Part shown: in pieces, positions 35,801 through 45,590 of the stretch
Position numbering within the stretch: the stretch's first letter is position 1
Layout: every line of letters begins with the position of its first letter
From: Tetracladium setigerum
Lineage: Eukaryota; Ascomycota; Leotiomycetes; Helotiales
Direction: 5' to 3'
DNA length: 64,000 nucleotides
NCBI GenBank assembly: GCA_031472005.1
Contig: PZJY01000012.1
Span: forward strand, 1,302,001-1,366,000
Translations under genes and position numbers: made by a program
The notes under the pieces: generated by a model
The model's database searches: none
Seen by the model: the letters and a program-made list of their open reading frames with translations, nothing else
What the model was told of the DNA's origin: nothing

Positions 35801-37739
35801 GGGTGGGGATGGTGATAGGTGTAGCTTGATTCATGCCAGCACTATGCATTTCGATATGAACAGCTGCAGATTGGTTCTGCAAAGTTTCAGGCACATTCGG
35901 CTCTGAACTTGAAGGCTCTTGTCGATTCTCGATCTGTACCGATGATGTCTGATCAAATGAGCTTGCGCTAGGAGAGACCTGTGGAGGAGTATTGTAGCCA
36001 TCAGGCTCTGGGCCATATCGATAAAGGTTCATAGCATCGCATTTGCGAACGTTGACTCCGTTTCGTCTATTCGTAGGATGGAGAGAATTGCTGGTGCCTT
36101 GGTGTGTTGCGATGACAGGTGCTTGGAAAACCAGAGCAGGTGTTTCGACAACCAGGGCAGGTGCTTGTGGTGCCAGAAGTGCCATGTGTGAAGTATCCAA
36201 GTTTGTTGACTGAAAAGTGGATGATGGCTTTGGTTGGGAGCTGGGAGATGAAAGGGAGCCGCGAAGATGGGGCAAGGTATAAGGTTGGGTGGAAGCATCA
36301 ACAAAGCCAACCGCAGGCTCTCGATCAATCCCGGTGTGTACGGATGCAACCTCCAGAGGGACGATAGATTGAGCTTGAGTAGAAGCAGTAGTACGGCTTT
36401 GCAGATGTGGCGGAACGTATAGGGAGGAGGTAGGTAGGGCCTTGAGAACATTAGGATCCTTGATCGACTGGACTGGCATGAAAGCCGCAGCCTGGGGTTT
36501 CAATTGAGATGGCATGTAGTCAGAGTCGGTTGATGTATAGCCATTGGAAGAGGTTATATTGCCAGCAACCTTGGTAATGTCATTAGCTGCAAAAGTAGCA
36601 GGGTGGGCTCGAAGGTGAGGAGGAATCCAAGTTGAGGCAACGGGGGCAGAAGTCTGGGTCTTAGATAGAGCTCCAACGGACTCCATGACATCCTGAGATT
36701 GCACTTGGGGGAGCTGAAGGGTACTAGTAGAAGTAGCAGCCAATTTCGTAGTGGAAGATTGACTTTGTGTGGTAGTCACGCCAACTCGAGGTTGGAGGTG
36801 TGGTGGAATATAAGTTGAGGCTGTGCCTTCAACAGGGCGAACATAAGCCGCGGATTCTTGTGATCGAGATTGAGAAGAAATAGAGGTAGCCATCTTGCTG
36901 CTGGGCAGGGGACGAGCAGAAGATGCGGCAGCGGCAAGGGTAGCGAGTCTTTTGATCTCGGTCTGGAAGTATTCGTCAGAATTCTTGGCGGCGCCACCTT
37001 GCTGGGCGTAGTAGAAGTCCTTTGGTGGCGTCGTACTGTTGCCTGCAAACAGACTACGAGAAGCTTGAAGCAAAGGAGCCTTCACGGGGACATTGGCAGA
37101 TTCTGTGAGGTGTCAATAATGATTAACTATTGGATGACGACCGTGTGGAGTGGCACGATGGATAAGTAGTGAAGTGAAGTGACTTACGGGTTTGAGAAGG
37201 AGCCCATCGGGAGTTTGCGAGCGCACCCATCGAAGGCTTTTGCGTCGTCTGAATAGATGTAGGGGGCGATGTATAACCATCAAGGGTGCGGAGAGGGATA
37301 CTTGGACTGGATTGAGGAGTCTGATGGACGGCAGGTCGAGGTGAGGATGAAGCGTGTGCCAGAATGGGCGTTGCGACCGGTCGAGGGGCAGATCGGGGGT
37401 AGGTGCTCGAAGGTGCAGGCGCAGGTGCATCTGGGGAGTTGTTAGTGATGGAGGCAGAGGTGGGAGATATGAGTAGATCGAGATGATAACAGGAAGGGTT
37501 AACTTGCCAGCCCATCTACTTGTGAGGATGCCCTTGGTCTTGGATGCAGCCAATGTTTGCTGAACCTTCTCCATATTCTTTCGCTCCCACTCGGCAGCAT
37601 ACACGGGATCTTCAGCACATCGTCTGATACGTTCATCCCTCTGTCGCTTTATCTCTGCCATCTCAACGACGAGGTCTTGAATCTTTCCATCGCGCTCACG
37701 CGTGGTCACCTGAGTGCTCTTGTACGAAACTCCTTCCAT
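32855..37739 (-). CDS. Large disordered protein with repeated PPHL motifs and a C-terminal GNAT-like domain (function unknown)
   Basis: I do not recognise a named gene. N-terminus: charged coil (GKIQDLVVEMAEIKRQRDER). Residues about 160-1160 are low-complexity Ser/Thr/Pro/Gln-rich and carry at least seven exact PPHL motifs (YIPPHLQ, WIPPHLR, YVPPHLQ, LPPHLH, LPPHLQ twice, SPPHLQ) plus degenerate copies. The C-terminus is GNAT-like: VDMYIRPATNKDTAGIANIY, TVIGFTFAQSQAF, LHLYVAPDSKKQGVGRNLLD (acetyl-CoA loop type QGVGRNL). Exons 37739-37508, 37430-37188, 37102-34082, 33994-33806 and 33755-32855. The first intron is GC-AG (37507-37431). One C is missing in the six-base run at 33383-33388. Corrected length 1528 aa. 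YIPPHLR also occurs in DDX3/Ded1 helicases, where it has been linked to eIF4E binding; a role in mRNA metabolism here is only inference. Confidence 0.82.
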
Positions 37740-38430
37740 GATTGCGAATACCGCGCTTGCGCGCAGTGGAAGCAGTAGTTAGAATCTGGAATGAAAGCGA
37801 TGTAGAAAGTGATGTATTGCGGGGTCGAAAGTTGGGTTGCAGTTGAGGTTGAGTGATGTTGTTATGTTGAAAAGGGTGGTTGAGGTGAGAAAGAGAGAGA
37901 TGCGCAAGAGAATGACGAGGTATGTTTGAGCTGTTATCTTTGTGTGAATTGCCTAGCGGCCGCTTCGCTTGCGAAGTTGAAAGTGAGGTTATACTTGAGG
38001 TAAAGGGACAAATTCACCAACAACGCGGAATTCCCCACAACTCTGGCGACACAATGCTTTCAGAGCGTGTCAACAATACCCGATCGATGAAAAAGTCGGT
38101 GGCACAATAGGAAAAGCGATTTTAAGCCTCTAGTATTCCTATTCTCACTTCGTTTTCTTCTTTTTTGATGTCTCTTGGAATAATGTTGGACTTGGGTGAT
38201 GGTTGAAGTTGAGTTGAGTAGTTTGAATTGCCCAGCAATCATCATACTCTAATACAATAACACCGAGAATAAATGACACATTCTCTTGCAGCTTGCTTTA
38301 CGCCTAGAAGATCCGCTCAACTTCAGCTCGATGTGCAAGATTCTATGTTCTTCACGTGATCAGGACTGATAACTTGATATCTCCCAGAGGCAGCCTTGCT
38401 TCTTCCTCGGTTTTCAGCAACACCAACAAA
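37740..38430. promoter_or_regulatory. Divergent intergenic region, PPHL/GNAT gene / arl2
   Basis: 691 bp between start codons. Contains a GCGGCCGC palindrome near 37956 and AT-rich sequence; no RNA gene or clear site recognised. Confidence 0.4.
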
Positions 38431-39221
38431 ATGTTATCAATCTTACGGAAAGCAAGGCTAAAGGACAAGGAGATGAGAATTCTGATGCTGTAAGAGGCCT
38501 ACAACTCGAGTCGGGGAATGCTACTAACATTCTTTGGAGTGGCCTCGACAATGCTGGGAAAACCACGATTGTAAAACGTATTATGAACGAGGATGTGAAC
38601 AGTATCAGTCCTACTCTAGGATTTATCATCAAGACAATTGATTATGAGGGGTCAGTAATGCTCTCCTCTGAAAGAAAAATTTGCTGACTTTGTTCCAGAT
38701 ACAAGCTCAACATTTGTTCGTTCCCAACTACGCCCAGTCTGTGCATTTACTGACACACTCAAGGGGATGTTGGCGGCCAAAAGACTCTCAGATCGTACTG
38801 GAGAAACTACTTCGAGAAAACTGATGCCCTGATTTGGGTCGTAGACGCGACAGACCGATTGCGAATAGAAGATTGCTGTGCAGAACTCCACGGCCTTCTA
38901 CAAGAAGAAGTCCGTGAATCCCGTCCCCAATTCCCAGCAATCGCATGTTGACACACTATGTCAGAGGCTCTCCGGAGCGAGTTTGCTGGTGTTCGCCAAC
39001 AAGACAGATGTAAATGGGTGCATGGATGAAGAGGAAATTCAAGAGGTAAGTTCACGAGATGTCGTTGGGATTTTGTCTAACCGCTTTAGGGCCTGCGTCT
39101 AAACGATGTCAAAACCCATAAGTGGAACATTATTCGTTGTAGTGCTATCGAGGGGACGAATCTGAAGGAAGGGCTGGCTTGGGTGGTACAGGATGCGAAA
39201 GCTAGACTTTTCCTGTATTGA
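38431..39221 (+). CDS. arl2: ADP-ribosylation factor-like GTPase Arl2 (Alp41/Cin4-type)
   Basis: Small GTPase working with tubulin cofactors in tubulin folding. G1 is GLDNAGKTT (residue about 21), then SPTLGFIIKTIDY as switch I, WDVGGQKTLRSYWRNYFEKT as G3/switch II (residue 63 on), FANKTD as G4 (about 123) and CSAIEGTN as G5. The start MLSILRKARLKDKEMRILML lacks Gly2, so no myristoylation, as for Arl2. Six exons: 38431-38489, 38540-38650, 38699-38715 (a 17 nt microexon), 38764-38909, 38965-39045 and 39090-39221; introns 44-55 bp, donors GTAAGA, GTCAGT, GTTCGT, GTCCGT and GTAAGT. The total is 181 aa in frame throughout. The G4 motif carries Thr where Arl2 usually has Gln (NKQD), which is tolerated in GTPases. 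Confidence 0.9.
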
Positions 39222-39972
39222 GGAAACAAATTCAAATGTGGAGGAGCGCATGATTCAGTGTGGATGTTTCTTTGTAGGTACAGTACAGTCTCTTCCTGGC
39301 CATGCATGGAGAGAGTTTATTAGGAATGGGACCTGAGCCGGTGCAAGGGTTCCACGTCTAGAATGACCCGCAGAATTGTCAACAAATCGAAGGACTGCAG
39401 ATACAAGACAGTTCAAAAGCATTGGGAATTCACCAGAAGACTATTATATCACACTTTCTAGGAAGAAGTGTCTATATCGCCAAAATATGCTGTACCTAGA
39501 TAGGTACTCTCATACATAAATTGATGCGTCCCATGAAAATCTTTGGTTGCAGCAGAGGTCGAGCTACCGTAGCAGCACCTCGGCCTTCAGGTACAACCTT
39601 TGAACAGCATTTCGTCCTACGACTGGCTAAAATGGATTAATACATTCCATTCTTGTTGAAGAAAGAAGTTCCCATAGCTGCCTACCTATGGTACATGTGT
39701 AAATAATCCAACATATTGTGGAGTTTCTGGTGGTCGTTGTCCAACAAAAGCACAAGCGCAAGCACAGTCTGCCAGGGAAGAAGTCGGCAGGAGGGAAGGA
39801 AGCACACACTATGATGACCCGCTTCGGAACCTCCAAATATCTCAGTATCAAGCAGACACCTCGTTCCCTGACCCCACCAGCAGCAGTGAATTCATGCCTT
39901 GTATCCCTTTCTCTGTGCCAACGCATTTTCTAGACGCATTGATAATCAAAACATAAACTCCACACACACATC
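39222..39972. other. Intergenic between arl2 and gelsolin-repeat gene
   Basis: 751 bp: arl2 3' UTR and the upstream region of the next gene, ending in a CA-rich stretch just before its ATG. No gene supported. Confidence 0.4.
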
Positions 39973-42900
39973 ATGGAGCGAGACGGATCTGAAGATGTGA
40001 CCGATTTCCTACAGAGAATCAAGGAACTGGGCGACAAGCGAGATCAGGAGGACGAGGAAAGGAACCGCAAGCTCGAGGAGGAGATATTGCAAGGTCGAAA
40101 AGAAAGGCAGGCCCGTCGCGCAGGTAGGTGAAACCTCGTCGAAGGATATGGCAGCCAAAATGACTGTTCATTTTGACACTCCTCTCGCAGAACGCGCTCG
40201 CTCGATCTCACCCACCAAATCCTCCCCATCTACGACGCCGACGACATCCCGAGTAGCTACGCAACCGAGCAACCTGTCACAGACAATACGCCCAATAATA
40301 CAACCTCGAGCAGATTCCGAGCCTCGCGAGGCCGATATTGACGATGCAATGACCCGTTTAACAGGCTCGCCCACGAGAGAAAACGAAGCACGCGTCAGTA
40401 TGGACTCGGACAGAAGTCGCAATTCTCCTACGAAGGATTCCCCTTCAAATGCAATGCCCTCGCGAACGGGAACATTATCATGGCAACAACGCCCCAAGTC
40501 GCAAGCTTCAGACCGGCCTCGACAACGACCCTTGTCTGTCGTCGCAACTGAGAATGCCGCCCGCCCTCCCAAAGCAACACCTGAACCATCGACGCCCGCA
40601 GAAGATACCATGTCAAGAGAGCAAATTGCCCAGTCGCTGGCCTCGAAAGACCCTGCGTGGTTCCGCCAAACGGCAGAGCGTGGGTTGAACTCACCAGCAT
40701 ACAGAAAAAATCAGGTGGAGGACGAGGAACGAGCTGATCACGGATCGAATTCTGCACGAGTACAAATGCCAGGCATGTCGCGGGAGACGTCGCAACCGGA
40801 TAAGGCTGTGGAAGAGCCAATTGACCGTTCTATTTCACCAACCAGGAGCAGCAGATCATATGGAAGCGAATCGAGGAACCCGGGACACTTATCTCTAGGA
40901 ACTGACTCTCCTCTGTCATTAACGCCAGCCCAGAGGCTCGATCCCCCGGAAGAAACCAAGACCGAAGCCAGAGCGCTGGCAATGTCCCCCTCCCAAGGAC
41001 GCATCTCATCTCCCGAAAGACTAGGACGTTCACCATCTCCTACCAAAGGCATGGGCGGATTCGTACAAAGTGCTATGATGAAGAGATCGGATAGTGTTAG
41101 TAAGAGATGGAGTGTACAATCCCCTCCTGGAATCAGCCGTGGCAACTCTATAAGCAAGCGAGCTAGTCAAGATATCCACAGTGTTTTGGCTGGGGAGTCA
41201 TCCCAAAGCAGAGATAGTTCTCATGAACCATCATCCAGACCGAGCTCCAGTCACAGTAATGCCACTATTACACAGGAACGTTCTGCTTCTTCGACATCGG
41301 CGCAAAGCTCTGCCACGCCATCTACGAACGATGGTTTCGTCAAACCCTTGGTATCATCCGCTCGCAGTCGAAGTCCCACGAAAGCTTCGTGGCTTGAAAG
41401 TACACTGTTGAGACCGGAATCTCCCAAACCAAAGGTCAGTCCATCTCCTCAGCAACAACCAGCTTGGATGCAGGATTTAAAGAAGAAGAGCGTCGACCTT
41501 GGTAGTTCAGGCAGTCCCGCAAATCCACCAAAGCATGAGCCGATTAGCGTGGGAGGGTTGTTGAGATCACCCCCACCTGGAGGAATGAACAAGTCTCCCA
41601 GCATTGGAGGCTTCCCTCCCGGATTCTCCTCTGGAACGATGTCGAAGAACATAGTTGAAAGCCGCCAGTCTCCTCGGATTGGTCAAGATGCAGTCAACGT
41701 TATCAAATCTCCGTTGAATAGTACAACTAGGTCAAAGCCTGAGACTCCTCCGAAGAAAATGGATTTCCGAGCAGGACTAAAGCCACGGCAACCTCCCCTA
41801 CCCAGAGTGGAAATGACGAACCGGAATTCAAGAATGTGTTCGGCACATTAAAGAAGACTAAGACGCAAAATTTCGTCGCTCCTGATGTTCTCAAAGACAA
41901 CATCACTAGGGCAAGCGAGGATTGACGATTACTGGAGGACCTCAGAAGACCGAACTGAAGGACGAGTTTAAAGAGGCTATTTTGAAGAAAAAGGAAGACT
42001 TCAAGATAGCTCAGATTGAGGGCAAAGGCGTGGTTCGATCGACAAGTGGGGGCTCTCAGGATAAGGCTATTCCTGAAGCTCTTGCTAAACGACAAGAGAT
42101 GGGTCGATCCGGCTCAATCACAACTGCGGATAAACCAAAGCCAGTGTCACCTTTAGGAAATAGAGCCAACCAGGAAACATCTCTGTCGGAGCAAAACAGG
42201 GAAGTTAGCACTCCTGTTCGACCTCAAGCTAAAGAGGCAATTGGAAGCAAGCTTGCCGGTCGATTCAATCCGGGTCTCGCTGGGTTACTGGCACGAGGGC
42301 CACCATCTGCCGCCAGTGATAGCTCTCGATCTAGCAGCCCAGCCACACAGCGGACTGCCAGTGTGAGCACATCCACGACAAATGCCGACTCTACCAAGAC
42401 TGGTCCCCAGTTGAGCCACATGACGAAAGGTCGTGCCAGAGGGCCTAAGAGAAAGGCGCCTTCTTCAGCTCCCTCTTCATCCGCAGACATCACACCTGCT
42501 GCCAATGAATCCAAAATTGAGGCGCCAGTAAAACAGACAGAAGTTCCATCAACCCCAAAGGCCCAACCTACACCAAAGCCGGTATTTTCCCAGGAGCCTG
42601 CTCCCAAATCCGAGGAGGATTCTGCGATCCAACCACCATCACCGCGCAAATTGGATTTAAAGAGAAGATCACAGTTTCTTCAGGATTTGGGCAACAAGGC
42701 AGAGCCACTCTCTCCTCGACCTTTATCTCCTATAAAACGAGAGAAAGCACCAGAGACGCCTCTGAAATCCCAACCATCAAAACCGGAATTGAAGTCCAAA
42801 CCTGAAACCCCAATCAAATCACCTTCCTTGAAGTCCAAGATGTCCCCTAAGCCAACATCGGGATTTGAAGACTCATCGAAAAGCAAACCTACAGGTCCTC

Positions 42901-44980
42901 TGTCTCCCCCAATCAAATCGCCCTCACTTTTGTCCAAGTCGCCAGTTATGTCACCTAAGTTTACTCCAACGACATCGGAATCTTCAACAATCTCACCCAC
43001 TTTTGCTAAGGCTACACCCAAGTCTCCAATCAAATCTGAACGAGAGGAGCCTACTGTTCCAGAAGCAAAGAAGCAATCTCTGAACTCACCCACGCAGCAA
43101 GATTCTCCCACTCAAGAGACGGTGAAATCTCCTGGCAAATTCGGGCGTGACGAGCCTAGATTTACTGCCACCAAACCAGAGTCAATGAAATTGCCTTCGT
43201 TTCCAGATACTACCACCAAGGAACTGCCGCTATCGCCTCGAAAATTTGAACGAGAAGAGTTCAGAAGTCAGCCACAATCTTCGAGATCCCCTTCGTTCCC
43301 AGACACGGGCAAAGAGCTCCCACAGTCCCCAAGTAAATTTGGAGGAGAAGAGCCCCCAGTTTCCGCAAGAGCTGCAATGTGGTCAGCCAAGTCGCTCGAA
43401 GAGCCACCTCGTGTGAAGTCTCCAATTAAGCTACCAACACACGCAGATGAGAAAGCTGCTCTGATTGAAGCAGGTCTGAGATCACCCAGCCCAGAAAAAC
43501 GTCCTGCAGTAGGTCTTGGTATCCAAACAACACGTCCTCTGCCTGTACTACCTACCAAAACTGTAACATCACCATCTATTAATGCTGGATTCAAGTCAAG
43601 CTCACCTACTAAAGCACTCACATCCCCTCCCTTGAGCGCCGGTTTGCGATCAAATACCTCACATACCTCGAACAAGTCGCTTCCTTCTCCTCCGCCATCG
43701 AATGACCCGTCAGCGCAACTTTTCGAGTTTTTTGTAACAGAGGTGCGGCGCCCCCAGAATTCTATGCTGATACTGCGACTATCTTAAGCTCTCGGCCAGA
43801 GCATGAGCTCAATGTCAAAACGTTGAGATCAACTCTCTATCAACTCTCTATCGATGGCCAGAAGCAGCTTGTGCCTAGCCACCAAGAGCGAATGCTGTTC
43901 GAAGGCAATCTTTACCTCTGTACACATACGTTCGGAAATTCCGCTGGAAAGAAGGTCACGGAGGTATATTACTGGAAGGGTGACGATGTCCCGAACCAGG
44001 TCGCGAACGAAGCCAAAATCTTTGCACAGAGGGAAGCCAGAGCCGCTGGTGGAGACTTGGTTATCGTTAAACAAGGCAAAGAAACTCCTGAATTCTTTGC
44101 TGCCTTAGGCGGAATTATCATTGTCCGAAGAGGCTCGTCAAATAAGTATGACTCTCTTGCCCCTCATATTCTTTGTGGCCGAAAGCACTTTGGTCAGATT
44201 GCATTTGATGAAGTGGACTTTTCTGCCGCGAGTCTATGCTCTGGATTCGCCTATCTCATATCCACACAATCTGGGAAATGCTACTTATGGCGAGGAAAGG
44301 GCGTTCACGCAGATGAGCTATCCTGTGCACGACTCATCGGCATGGACTTCGGCCTCATGGGGGATATCGAAGAAGTGGAGGACGGAAAGGAACCAGAAGC
44401 CTTCCTAAAGATATTTGGCGATGGTGCTAGAATCCCCAACTCCGCGGACCACTGGCGGATGAAGCCCTTATACAGTAAATACTGCGGACGACTTTTCATG
44501 GCAGATTCCAATGCCAGAGATCAGGTGAGCAGAGACAAAAATCTCATTCCAACAAACACCATGACCAAACCCTCCTTTCTCCAACAAACGAAGCTAACCG
44601 CCTCCCTCTCCAACCCACAGATCGTCGAGGTAACTCCCTTCAGCCAAGCAGATCTCGACCCCAGCAAAATCTACATCCTCGATGCTTTCTTTGAGATCTA
44701 CATCCTCACCGGTCACCGTGCACAATCCCAATACGCTGCCTTTCACAACGCTCTCACATTCGCTCAAGAATACGGCATCCTCGCTGCCGGCATGGAGGAT
44801 CGCCCTTTCGTTCCTTTCACAACCGTTGTCATGGAAGGCGTGCCGAAAGATCTGAAATCCGTGTTTAGGAAGTGGAGCGATGCGCTGGCGCCAACTGTGA
44901 ACCAGGCCGTGCCGTTGCAGAGGGGGAGGAGTTTGAGAGTTGTGGGGCTCAATGCTGCGTTGGAAGCTTTTAGAGGCTGA
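39973..44980 (+). CDS. DUF4045 / gelsolin-repeat actin-associated protein
   Basis: Large fungal protein likely binding actin filaments. N-terminus MERDGSEDVTDFLQRIKELG is the DUF4045 start; a 67 bp intron (40124-40190) follows. Residues 60-560 are disordered, rich in S-P and phospho-site-like RSISPTRSS/SPTKGMGG. The conserved block EFKNVFGTLKKTKTQNFVAP ... RGLTITGGPQKTELKDEFKE sits in the middle, then KSPSLKSK/SPKF-type repeats, and a C-terminal gelsolin region (MLFEGNLYLCTHTF, KVTEVYYWKGDDVP, CYLWRGKGVHADEL, IYILDAFFEIYILTG). A 96 bp in-frame intron (44525-44620) is easily read through. Three one-base losses: near 41790-41799, GGG at 41909-41911 (expected GGGG), and within 43730-43755. Corrected length 1615 aa, usual for this family. 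Confidence 0.87.
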
Positions 44981-45590
44981 TTAATTTTTTACTGGCATTG
45001 TTATCTATGTATACATCGTTGGTATATTGAGCGGGGGAGGTCTTGCGTGCATATCCTTTTTTTTTTGCGGGGTTGTAGTCTTTTTTGTTGGATGAGTGGT
45101 GGTGATGGTGTTTTTAGATATGCCCCTGATTAACGTTTAACGCCTTTCCTCGCCCTTACACTTTTAGTTGTATATAATTTTGAGGATGGGAAGGTAGACT
45201 AGAAAGGCAATAAAAAGCATTTGAAAATTATTTTTGTCTTCTGCCTTTTATAGAGTATCCATGATTGATTTAACTTGAAGGGAGTATTTGAGCGTTCAAC
45301 TAACAGTTAAAGTTAATAAATATGATGCTAAGATAGCAAACTAAGTATAAACTTGAGAAAAACTCCTCAAGGAATATCACGGCAAGGTTTAAGGAAGAAT
45401 GGAAATCATACATCTCATTTTCATCATCTACAAAGGGGGTATCTACCTAATAAAATCCAACCATCTCTATATGTGTCTATGTTTCCGTACGGTCGAATCA
45501 ATTTTTCCTTTTTTTTTAAAAAAACAAAAACGGACTCTCTCTTCACTGTTCCCTTCTTTACCTTTTCCTTTTCTTTTTAAAAAAACATAT
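44981..45590. other. Convergent intergenic region, gelsolin gene / Zn2Cys6 regulator
   Basis: 610 bp between stop codons, AT-rich with T8-T10 and A6-A7 tracts (45057-45066, 45511-45527, 45574-45585). No gene seen. Confidence 0.45.

Noticed and set aside
39627..39926. Minus-strand 99-codon Cys-rich frame upstream of the gelsolin gene
   Set aside because: Looked briefly like a small secreted Cys-rich protein, but it lacks a signal peptide and a recognisable pattern, and sits in a promoter region.
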